A DNA stretch of 64,000 nt. Source: CALGYY01 sp963678485. GTDB taxonomy: Bacteria > Bacteroidota > Bacteroidia > Bacteroidales > CAIWKO01. Each line of letters opens with the position of its first letter. Position 1 is the first letter of the stretch. The stretch spans positions 4,216,001-4,280,000 of the forward strand of contig OY782882.1 in NCBI GenBank assembly GCA_963678485.1, written 5' to 3'. The position numbers and the translations under genes are program-made. Below are positions 35,768 to 42,394 of the stretch, piece by piece. Under the pieces are notes generated by a model. That model saw only the letters and a list, made by a program, of their open reading frames with translations. It searched no databases and had not been told where the DNA came from.

Positions 35768-36616
35768 CTAATACTGTTCATCAGCATAATTATAATTGTT
35801 CATGCTGACAATGCCCGGTTTCTCTGCGTATACAGTTATGCTATAGATGCCTGTATTATTTGATTTTAGCTCATTGTAATCCTGCTCGCTGATGTGTTTT
35901 TTTAATAAGTCATCAGGAATTTCAATGATGCGCTCTTTTTTTATTTGAATGTTTTCAAATCCTGCTTTACGAATAATCTCTAAATATTCCTCACGTTGCA
36001 CTGCGCCTGCTACACATCCCGCATACATCACAACGTCCTCTTTCATTTTTTCCGGCAAGTTTCCTTTTAATACAATGTCAGATACACAGAAATGCCCGCT
36101 TTTCTTGAGAATTCTGAATATTTCAGCAAATGCTTTTGCTTTGTCAGGTACGAGATTTAATACGCAGTTACTCACAACAACCTCCGCTGTCTCAGTATCT
36201 ATTGGCATTTGCTCAATATCACCCAGGATAAATTGCACATTATTATATCCAAGTTTTTCTCGATTTTGATTGGCTTTGACAATCATTTCCGGTGTGAAAT
36301 CAAGCCCAATCACCTGACCGCTTTCCCCAGCAATGGCACGTGCTACAAAACAATCGTTACCTGCTCCTGAGCCCAGGTCAACTACAGTGTCTCCCTTAGA
36401 GATGGCCGCAAACTCAGTGGGCATGCCACAACCAAGTTTTAAATCGGCGTCTTCTTCATAACCATTCAGATGATCGTAACTCTCATTCATCATGCTATAT
36501 TCTGCACCAACTATGCTGTCATCACTACAACCACAGCTGCATCCACACGCTTTCTTTTTATCAGCATTACGGGCTATTTCACCATATTTCTCTCTGACAT
36601 TCTTTTTAATATCCAT
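35768..36616 (-). CDS. arsM: Arsenite methyltransferase
   Basis: A 282-residue S-adenosylmethionine-dependent methyltransferase that methylates As(III). It has an N-terminal Cys-rich stretch (CGCSCGCSD, about 24-32), motif I VVDLGSGAGNDCFVA (about 78-92), NCVLNLVPDK and the conserved YAGCVAGA, whose Cys corresponds to an arsenic-binding Cys of ArsM. It starts 10 bases after the arsC stop, so both are expressed from the arsC promoter. The C-terminal tail (NNYNYADEQY) is not conserved to my knowledge. The context with arsC supports the assignment over a generic ubiE-type methyltransferase. Confidence 0.92.
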   Translation of the reverse strand: MDIKKNVREKYGEIARNADKKKACGCSCGCSDDSIVGAEYSMMNESYDHLNGYEEDADLKLGCGMPTEFAAISKGDTVVDLGSGAGNDCFVARAIAGESGQVIGLDFTPEMIVKANQNREKLGYNNVQFILGDIEQMPIDTETAEVVVSNCVLNLVPDKAKAFAEIFRILKKSGHFCVSDIVLKGNLPEKMKEDVVMYAGCVAGAVQREEYLEIIRKAGFENIQIKKERIIEIPDDLLKKHISEQDYNELKSNNTGIYSITVYAEKPGIVSMNNYNYADEQY

Positions 36617-36626
36617 AAAAAAATTG

Positions 36627-37055
36627 TTAGTTGATTGAGGTCATTATGTGTTCTTTATAAAAGTCATCGAATGCTTGTTTAATTGAATCTCTAACGCTTC
36701 GGTAAACGGGTAGTATTTCATCCCGACTGCCTTTGGCATTCGCAGGATCCGGGAAGCCAATGTGAAGTCGGTGTTTCACATTACCAGTAAATACTGGGCA
36801 TATTTCTTTTGCTCCATCACACACTGTTATTACAAAATCAAAGGCATCTTTTACAAAGAGATTGACCGATTTTGGCTGCTGGTGACTAATGTCGATGCCA
36901 ATTTCCTGCATGACTTCTATAGCGTAGGGATTGGTTCTGCTCTCCGCTTTCGTGCCTGCTGATTTTACATCAATAGAAGGGTCAAGGGCTCTCAATATTC
37001 CTTCAGCCATCTGACTCCTGCAAGTATTTCCCGTACATAGAATTAGTACTTTCAT
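36627..37055 (-). CDS. arsC: Arsenate reductase, LMW-phosphatase (thioredoxin-coupled) type
   Basis: A 142-residue enzyme reducing arsenate to arsenite. It has the CX5R loop CTGNTCRS with nucleophile Cys7 and Arg13, and the redox pair Cys79 and Cys86 in VCDGAKEICPVF, completing the three-Cys relay of thioredoxin-coupled ArsC. HIGFPDPANAKG carries the general-acid Asp. The ATG at 37055 gives the canonical N-terminus (MKVLILCTGN); a longer frame upstream would run through the promoter and operator. It is the first gene of an arsC-arsM operon. No arsR or arsenite efflux gene is in the window. Confidence 0.95.
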   Translation of the reverse strand: MKVLILCTGNTCRSQMAEGILRALDPSIDVKSAGTKAESRTNPYAIEVMQEIGIDISHQQPKSVNLFVKDAFDFVITVCDGAKEICPVFTGNVKHRLHIGFPDPANAKGSRDEILPVYRSVRDSIKQAFDDFYKEHIMTSIN

Positions 37056-37080
37056 AAAAAAGATATCAATATTTGTTATT

Positions 37081-37107
37081 GTTTCGTATTTCGTAAAAAT
37101 ACGAAAC
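37081..37107. promoter_or_regulatory. Perfect 11-bp inverted repeat, candidate ArsR-type operator
   Basis: GTTTCGTATTT (37081-37091) and AAATACGAAAC (37097-37107) are exact inverted repeats with a 5-base spacer. The element abuts and overlaps by one base the -7 box of the arsC promoter, covering the predicted transcription start, an ideal position for repression. Binding by an ArsR-type metalloregulator is inferred from context. Confidence 0.7.
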
Positions 37108-37136
37108 AAAGATATTAAGAATTATCAATAGGTCAA
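37107..37136 (-). promoter_or_regulatory. Predicted promoter of arsC-arsM
   Basis: On the minus strand TTG (37136-37134), exactly 19 bases, then TATCTTTG (37114-37107) is a perfect match to the Bacteroidota promoter. The leader to the ATG at 37055 would be about 45 bases. Confidence 0.8.
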
Positions 37137-37149
37137 TGTTAAAAAAAAA

Positions 37150-37545
37150 TTAAGGTCTTAGTGCTGCTTCGATTTTTGCTTTCAACTCCGAATCAAAGGT
37201 ATCAGTGGAATGGATCTTTTGAAATGCCCAGCCAGTAATATCTTCAGTTGATTCTTTTCCATTTGCCGTACGCGTAATCGCTAATGTGGAGCCGTATGCA
37301 AGGTACTTTTCAGCAATAGTCTTGTTTTCAGGTAATTCGCAATTCAACACATGGAGCACCAGCGAGCCATCTTTAATTTGTGCAGAAAAATGAGTATCGA
37401 TGGTTTTTCTGATCTGCGCTTCAATCGCAATGCAGGTGCTACAGCGATTGGTGATGTGGAAGTAATACACGTCAACTTTAACACTACTCTGTGCCATCCC
37501 AAATACAGGAAGTAGTATGGCCAGCAACACAATGATCTTTTTCAT
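37150..37545 (-). CDS. ArsF-like exported thioredoxin-fold protein
   Basis: A 131-residue protein with a signal peptide (1 to about 18, ending GMAQ). The mature part starts with strands (VKVDVYYFHITNRCSTC) and carries a CxxC pair in CSTC, typical of thioredoxin-like folds, then LHVLNCELPENKTIAEKYLAYGSTLAI. This matches the small family named ArsF in Bacteroidota arsenic loci (also annotated as a nitrophenyl-compound nitroreductase subunit). The function is not established; the Cys pair could bind As(III) or act as a redox partner. It has its own promoter (37575-37605) and lies about 95 bases from the arsC ATG. Confidence 0.7.
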   Translation of the reverse strand: MKKIIVLLAILLPVFGMAQSSVKVDVYYFHITNRCSTCIAIEAQIRKTIDTHFSAQIKDGSLVLHVLNCELPENKTIAEKYLAYGSTLAITRTANGKESTEDITGWAFQKIHSTDTFDSELKAKIEAALRP

Positions 37546-37574
37546 TTGATAAAGTGTTTTCACAAGTTTCAACA

Positions 37575-37605
37575 CAAAGATACTTCTTTTTACTTAATAT
37601 GTCAA
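37575..37605 (-). promoter_or_regulatory. Predicted promoter of the ArsF-like gene
   Basis: On the minus strand TTG (37605-37603), a 20-base spacer and TATCTTTG (37582-37575) fit the consensus. It lies about 30 bases before the ATG at 37545. Unlike the arsC promoter, no CGTATTT-type inverted repeat is visible here. Confidence 0.65.
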
Positions 37606-37623
37606 CCGAATTTTAATGAAGTG

Positions 37624-37631
37624 TAACTTTG
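37624..37631 (+). promoter_or_regulatory. Putative -7 box for the HD-domain gene
   Basis: TAACTTTG matches TAnnTTTG and lies 14 bases before the ATG at 37645. No -33 TTG is seen. Confidence 0.4.
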
Positions 37632-37644
37632 TGAAAAATATGCA

Positions 37645-38196
37645 ATGAAGCCAGAGCAATTTAAAGTAACGACCAATATGTTTGACCACCGCAGCTATTT
37701 ACACGGTGTGGGGCATACCTGTCGTGTAATGGCCTTGTCGTGGGTGCTGGGGGAAAACGTTGCCACTGATGAAGAGCGAAATGCAGCCTGGTGTGCGGCA
37801 TACATTCATGATCTTGCTCGTTTACATGATGGCGTATGTCATCTGCACGGTCAACAGGCTGCAGAGAATAAGCTACCCTTGTATAAACCGTTTTTTATTG
37901 AGCAGGGACTTAGTGAAGAAATGATAGAGGCTGTATACACTGCGGTGTTTCAGCATAGCTTGCCGAATGAAATTGAAAAAGACCATCCACATTATAATGT
38001 AACGGCTCTTCTTAAAGACGCTGATGCTCTCGATCGTATTCGTCTGGGTCCCTTTGATCTGAATCCCGATTACTTGCGTTATTCATACAGCCGTGAGCTA
38101 ATAAAGCCCGCACGTAAGCTTTTTCTTAAGACAACATTGATAAGGCAACCTTCACCCATAGGATGTCATCAACTATTAACCAAGCTGATAAAGTAG
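37645..38196 (+). CDS. HD-domain phosphohydrolase
   Basis: A 183-residue protein with metal-binding HD superfamily residues: His24 (GVGHTCRV), the His55-Asp56 pair (AAYIHDLAR) and a downstream Asp (KDADALDRIRLG, residues 124-135). These coordinate one or two metals and hydrolyse phosphomonoesters or nucleotides. The particular substrate cannot be read from the sequence. It is transcribed away from the arsenic genes and followed by a spacer of about 120 bases without a gene. The leader is predicted to be very short. Confidence 0.8.
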   Translation: MKPEQFKVTTNMFDHRSYLHGVGHTCRVMALSWVLGENVATDEERNAAWCAAYIHDLARLHDGVCHLHGQQAAENKLPLYKPFFIEQGLSEEMIEAVYTAVFQHSLPNEIEKDHPHYNVTALLKDADALDRIRLGPFDLNPDYLRYSYSRELIKPARKLFLKTTLIRQPSPIGCHQLLTKLIK

Positions 38197-38296
38197 TGTC
38201 CAACAATTCGGAGGCCTTGCATCCGGAGCTTTATGATTTGCCACTGAATTTTCATAAGAACTCTTTATCAAAAACAACTCATCCTTAAAATATTCC

Positions 38297-38304
38297 TAAT
38301 TTTG
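38297..38304 (+). promoter_or_regulatory. Putative -7 box for the KS-ACP cluster's first gene
   Basis: TAATTTTG matches TAnnTTTG and lies 15 bases before the ATG at 38319, predicting a very short leader. The -33 region has no TTG. Confidence 0.4.
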
Positions 38305-38318
38305 CAAAAACTGTTTCA

Positions 38319-39371
38319 ATGAAAGTACTGATTGCCGGTAGTGGTAAAATGGGAACGGATATCTTTAATTATCTTCTCCCATACGGGTTTGAAATGGTCT
38401 GGCTTTGTCTCAATGATGCCGAGGCAGCAAAGATGAGCATCGCATTCCACAAGAGAGCCAATCGCCAGCTTAAAGCCGGAATCATCGATCAGACTGGGTA
38501 CGACCAATTGATTTCTCGTATCACCATTACTGCAGATTATGGTGCAGCTAAAGAAACTGATATGTATATTGAAGCAATATGGGAAGATGCTAGTGCAAAG
38601 TGGGAATTGTTTGATAAACTGGATCAACTTGCAAAACCTGAAGCACTGTTCATTAGCAATACCTCATCCATTCCTTTGTCAGAATTATTTATAATTCCTG
38701 ATCGTAAAGCCTTTTGCTGCGGATTGCATTTCTTTTTTCCTTTAATGCTTAAGAATATTGTTGAAGTGAATGTTACAAATCATACTTCAACAGCCACAGT
38801 AAATCGTTTGCTCACTTTCCTCAGCGAAATCGAGCGTAATTATCTTATTCTTCCCGAACCTGAGCATTTTCTTCTGAATCGCTTGCTGCTTAAGGCTCAG
38901 GCGAAGGCAATGAATCTTCATATTAATGAACAAATTGCTGCGAAAGATATTGATGCAATTATTCGCAATAAGATATTTCCTATTGGAATATTTGAGTTTT
39001 TTGATCACGTTGGTCTGGATATTATGTTTGCTTCAGTGACTAATTATTCTGTTTATCAGGACAAAAGGATTGACTGCACTGAACTTCTAAATGCATTTAA
39101 AGTGAAGCTTGCAAGTAATTGTCTGGGTGTGAAAAGTGGTGAAGGTTTTTATAAATATCCGCTCAATATAGATTTGAATGAGTGTTCATTAAGTTTGGAA
39201 ACTCAGCATCGAATTCAGTTAATGATCGAAGACTGTATATATTCATCGCTGGCAACAATTATTGCAAAGGAAATAATAAATCCTGAGGAGTTAGATCGAG
39301 CCCTTGATGAGTACTGGAGTGAAAATCTGGGTCTTATCGGGAAATCAAAAACCAAAGGATTTTTGGACTAA
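38319..39371 (+). CDS. 3-hydroxyacyl-CoA dehydrogenase-like protein
   Basis: A 350-residue NAD-dependent dehydrogenase. The Rossmann motif AGSGKMG (6-12) is followed by the family active site: Ser113 (SNTSS), His137 (GLHFFFP) and Glu149 (VEV), as in short-chain 3-hydroxyacyl-CoA dehydrogenases such as 3-hydroxybutyryl-CoA dehydrogenase. The C-terminal helical dimerisation domain has the expected EFFDHVGLDIM and GVKSGEGFYKYP. It interconverts 3-hydroxyacyl and 3-ketoacyl thioesters. Placed directly before a ketosynthase and ACP, it could act as the ketoreduction step in that pathway, although acting on ACP-bound substrates would be unusual. Confidence 0.85.
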   Translation: MKVLIAGSGKMGTDIFNYLLPYGFEMVWLCLNDAEAAKMSIAFHKRANRQLKAGIIDQTGYDQLISRITITADYGAAKETDMYIEAIWEDASAKWELFDKLDQLAKPEALFISNTSSIPLSELFIIPDRKAFCCGLHFFFPLMLKNIVEVNVTNHTSTATVNRLLTFLSEIERNYLILPEPEHFLLNRLLLKAQAKAMNLHINEQIAAKDIDAIIRNKIFPIGIFEFFDHVGLDIMFASVTNYSVYQDKRIDCTELLNAFKVKLASNCLGVKSGEGFYKYPLNIDLNECSLSLETQHRIQLMIEDCIYSSLATIIAKEIINPEELDRALDEYWSENLGLIGKSKTKGFLD

Positions 39372-39376
39372 CTTTG
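39369..39376 (+). promoter_or_regulatory. Putative -7 box overlapping the dehydrogenase stop codon
   Basis: TAACTTTG begins at the TAA stop of the dehydrogenase gene and ends 12 bases before the ATG at 39389. It could give the ketosynthase its own transcript. The -33 element is not clear. Confidence 0.35.
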
Positions 39377-39388
39377 CAGTCCTTTAAA

Positions 39389-40633
39389 ATGGAATGTATG
39401 ACCGAAGGAACGTCCCCCAATAAAGTACTGGTAACCGGCATGAGCATGATAACTTCGCTCGGCCTTGATCTGGAAAGCTGCTGGAAAAATATCGCAGAAG
39501 GTAAATCAGGCGTTGGACCTATTACCCTGTTCGATGCATCCGAAAATCAGACGAAAATTGCTGCTCAGGTTCCGGATTCTTTTAATGAATATGCGCTGAC
39601 ATTTGTTCGTAAACGTACTTCAGACCTCATGACACGGGTTACCCGTATGTGTTATGTGGCCGCTAAGCAGGCGGTTACTCACGCTTGTATTGATTTTTCG
39701 GGCATGGATCGTGACCGTTGTGCTGTGATTCTTGGTGTGGTGAGCACAGGCAATACATCTTCAGAGAAAGGAACTACCGCTCAAAACAGAGTGTTGAAAA
39801 GCATGAGTAATGCGATGTCGGCCTGGATATCCATGGAGTACAAATTAACCGGACCAAATTATACCCTTGCTTCTGCATGCGCCTCATCGGCCTATGCGCT
39901 GGGTTTAGGTTTCGATATGATACAGAGTGGCAAGGCAGATATCGTTATCGTTGGTGGTGCCGATTCTATTGTTAATAAAGAGGAAATAGAAGGATTTAAC
40001 GAACTTTATGCACTCTGTACTGATAACGAGAATCCTCAGAAAGCGAGCCGGCCGTTCTCCAAAAATCGTGATGGTTTTGTCCCAGGTGAAGGCGCTGGTG
40101 TAATCGTTCTGGAGTCTGAACAATCAGCGAAAAATAGAAATGCCAAAATTTATGCTGAAATAGCCGGGTATGCCCTTACCAGTGAAGGTTACAATATTAT
40201 GGCCCCTGAAAAAGATGGCGAAGGAATCGCACGCACCTTAACTCTTGCCCTTAAAAATGCCGGTTGGAGCCCTTCTGACGTACAATATATTAATGCCCAC
40301 GGCACCTCGACCACCTTGAACGACAAGTATGAAACCATGGCCATCAAAAAGGTTTTTGGTGATCAAGCGTATAAAATTCCAGTATCCTCATCAAAATCAA
40401 TGATCGGTCACACTATTGGTGCTGCTGGTGCCATCGAGATGATCATCACCGTGATGGGAATGAATATGGGCATTATCCCGCCAACCATCAATCTTGATGA
40501 ACCGGATCCGGAACTCGACCTTGATTATGTCCCGAATAAGGCTCGCAGCGCGGATTTCGAACGAGCATTATCTAATTCCTTCGCTTTCGGTGGGCATAAT
40601 GCTGTGATCGCTGTCAGAAAGTACCGCAGCTAA
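39389..40633 (+). CDS. Beta-ketoacyl-ACP synthase (KAS II/FabF-like)
   Basis: A 414-residue condensing enzyme with the full catalytic set: Cys164 in SACASS, His304 in NAHGTST, Lys336 (SSKSM) and His341 in GHTIGAAGAIEM, and the terminal NSFAFGGHN. It performs decarboxylative Claisen condensation of an acyl chain with malonyl-ACP. Size and motifs place it in the FabF group, but it is not next to fabD, fabG or fabH homologues as a housekeeping copy would be. An alternative ATG at 39398 would remove three residues. It is followed by an ACP gene 114 bases later. Confidence 0.9.
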   Translation: MECMTEGTSPNKVLVTGMSMITSLGLDLESCWKNIAEGKSGVGPITLFDASENQTKIAAQVPDSFNEYALTFVRKRTSDLMTRVTRMCYVAAKQAVTHACIDFSGMDRDRCAVILGVVSTGNTSSEKGTTAQNRVLKSMSNAMSAWISMEYKLTGPNYTLASACASSAYALGLGFDMIQSGKADIVIVGGADSIVNKEEIEGFNELYALCTDNENPQKASRPFSKNRDGFVPGEGAGVIVLESEQSAKNRNAKIYAEIAGYALTSEGYNIMAPEKDGEGIARTLTLALKNAGWSPSDVQYINAHGTSTTLNDKYETMAIKKVFGDQAYKIPVSSSKSMIGHTIGAAGAIEMIITVMGMNMGIIPPTINLDEPDPELDLDYVPNKARSADFERALSNSFAFGGHNAVIAVRKYRS

Positions 40634-40673
40634 AGGCATTTATGCATTTCTGTCCATTTTCAGAAAATTTCTT

Positions 40674-40681
40674 TATTTTTG
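40674..40681 (+). promoter_or_regulatory. Putative -7 box for the ACP gene
   Basis: TATTTTTG matches TAnnTTTG in the 114-base gap between the ketosynthase and ACP genes, 66 bases before the ACP start. A -33 TTG is not clear. Confidence 0.4.
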
Positions 40682-40747
40682 CACCCTGAAAAATTAACTC
40701 AGGGTAGCAAAAGCATTGACGGCACCCAAACTAAAAGCAGTATCAAC

Positions 40748-41053
40748 ATGGCACAGATCACAGAAAATACACGCCCGGAAGTACGCGAAACCGTACTTGA
40801 CTTTTTTGTCCAGGAATGTGAAGTAGATTCCTCTGCGGTGAATGAAGATACGAATATCATCCGTGATATCGACGGCGATTCGTTGATGTATCTGGAATTA
40901 ATTGAGATTTTCAAGAAAAAATATAGTCTAAATATCGATTTAAAAACAATCGGTAAATATGTGGTTAAACATCCCGTTGAAACCATCGGACAACTCATCG
41001 ATATGACCATGTTGATTATTCAGCATGAGAACAGCATCATTGATATCGACTAA
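40748..41053 (+). CDS. Acyl carrier protein
   Basis: A 101-residue carrier protein. The phosphopantetheine attachment site is Ser45 in IDGDSLMYLELIE, a GDSL variant of the usual DSL, followed by helix III (VKHPVETIGQLIDM). It is longer than FabC-type AcpP (about 78 residues), with a 15-residue N-terminal segment, which suggests a dedicated carrier and not the housekeeping AcpP. The start at 40748 begins MAQITEN. Its stop overlaps the start of the phosphopantetheinyl transferase gene by 29 bases, a strong sign that the two are translated together and that the transferase serves this carrier. Confidence 0.9.
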   Translation: MAQITENTRPEVRETVLDFFVQECEVDSSAVNEDTNIIRDIDGDSLMYLELIEIFKKKYSLNIDLKTIGKYVVKHPVETIGQLIDMTMLIIQHENSIIDID

Positions 41054-41465
41054 TACCACATCATTGCCGGAAATTATCAGCATAGGTTATGACCTTGAAG
41101 AGGTCCGGCGCTTCAGCAAATATCTAGATAATCTGCCCCTTTGGGATGGAATCCTGAATGATCTTTTTACTCAGGAGGAGCGATTGAGAAATCAGAGATA
41201 TCAGTTTCCTTCGGATTGCTATACCTTGTGCTTTTGCGCCAAAGAAGCCATGTATAAAGCATTGGGAAAAAGCTGGATGCATGGGGCAGCCGATTGGAAA
41301 GAGATTGAGTTATTGTTCGAAGCAAGCACGAGTATTAACGAATATAAACTATTGCTATCCGGCAATGCATTGTCTTTGTTCAATAGTATGGGTGCAAAAG
41401 AAATTCATTGCCTATTACAATGTGATCACATTGTAGCAAACTGTAACGTAGTTTTATCAAAATAA
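41025..41465 (+). CDS. 4'-phosphopantetheinyl transferase (AcpS-type)
   Basis: A 146-residue enzyme that moves phosphopantetheine from CoA to the ACP Ser. It carries both family metal/CoA motifs: IGYDLEEVRRF (about 20-30, the GxD motif) and CAKEAMYKALGK (about 71-82, the KExxxK motif), with W-DWKEIELL following. AcpS-sized. The ATG at 41025 lies inside the end of the ACP gene in another frame. Its embedding in the cluster suggests dedicated activation of the neighbouring ACP. The start might lie a few codons later, as the first 15 residues are not conserved. Confidence 0.82.
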   Translation: MRTASLISTNTTSLPEIISIGYDLEEVRRFSKYLDNLPLWDGILNDLFTQEERLRNQRYQFPSDCYTLCFCAKEAMYKALGKSWMHGAADWKEIELLFEASTSINEYKLLLSGNALSLFNSMGAKEIHCLLQCDHIVANCNVVLSK

Positions 41466-41471
41466 TATATA

Positions 41472-42380
41472 ATGTCAAAGACAGCCGTAATCTTTCCCGC
41501 ATTCGTCACCGAGTTCATTGGTACTGAAACTGAGGAATTGAGAAGCCTTGGGGTGGCGATTAATCCTTACCTTGAAGTTGCTTCACACATTTGCGGAAAG
41601 GAAATTCTCGACTTCGACGTAAAGGAGCGCTCATTCGTTAAAGATGAACTTATGATACAGTATATAACCTATATTTATAGTTGTGCTGTGTCCGATGCGC
41701 TCAAAAGCCGTTCAATACAAGGCGATTATGTTGCTGCCTATAGTATGGGCATCTATGCCGCCTTGTATCATGCCCAGAGTATCAGTTTTATCGACGGCTT
41801 GGAAATTATTCAGACGGCCTTCTTTTTTATGAAGAGCAATCTACCTGATCGCAAATTTGCAATGGGCATTACTGGCGGACTTGAAATTAATGATGTGAAA
41901 TGTATTCTCGAAAAAGTGGCGCCATCAACTCATATTATAAATTCAAATAACCGACATACTTTTGTTTATTCTGGTCCTTTGGAAGAAATCGAGTCCATTC
42001 TTCATGAGGCTAAAGAGGAAGGTGCTCTTATGACTCGTTTGATGGACGTGAGTATTCCTTATCATTCGCCATATCTCCAGGGAGCATCCGAAATATTTGC
42101 TGGTTTTCTTGAAACTATCGACTTCCATTCACCGGAATTGACACTTGTTTCATCATTAACACAAAAGAATCTCACCACCATCGAAGAGATTCGCAACGAA
42201 TTAGTGGATAATCTGTCCCACCCATTCCGTTGGTTCGAAACAATACAGGGATTCCTTCAGTCAGGCGTCACAACCGTTTATGAATGCGGGGCAGGCGAGG
42301 GGCTTACGAAAATCAATAAATTTATTGAAGGAAATTACAAAACGATTAATCTGAAATCGCTGCGTAAATCATTTGAATGA
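41472..42380 (+). CDS. Acyltransferase-like protein (FabD fold) lacking the malonyl-binding Arg
   Basis: A 302-residue protein of the malonyl-CoA:ACP transacylase fold. The nucleophile elbow is AYSMG (89-93, Ser91) instead of GHSLG, and the catalytic His is retained as His198 in IPYHSPYL. The helix that in E. coli FabD reads EMRGKFMQ and supplies Arg117, which holds the malonyl carboxylate, reads QTAFFFMK here, with Ala116 at the Arg position. The enzyme should therefore not favour malonyl groups; it may load a monocarboxylic acyl unit, release products, or edit the carrier. It follows the PPTase by 6 bases and is the last gene of the cluster. Confidence 0.75.
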   Translation: MSKTAVIFPAFVTEFIGTETEELRSLGVAINPYLEVASHICGKEILDFDVKERSFVKDELMIQYITYIYSCAVSDALKSRSIQGDYVAAYSMGIYAALYHAQSISFIDGLEIIQTAFFFMKSNLPDRKFAMGITGGLEINDVKCILEKVAPSTHIINSNNRHTFVYSGPLEEIESILHEAKEEGALMTRLMDVSIPYHSPYLQGASEIFAGFLETIDFHSPELTLVSSLTQKNLTTIEEIRNELVDNLSHPFRWFETIQGFLQSGVTTVYECGAGEGLTKINKFIEGNYKTINLKSLRKSFE

Positions 42381-42394
42381 TTTACACTAGTTCA

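Noticed and set aside
36617..37055. Extending arsC upstream to 37109
   Set aside because: The added codons lie inside the operator and promoter, and the family N-terminus begins at MKVLILCTGN.
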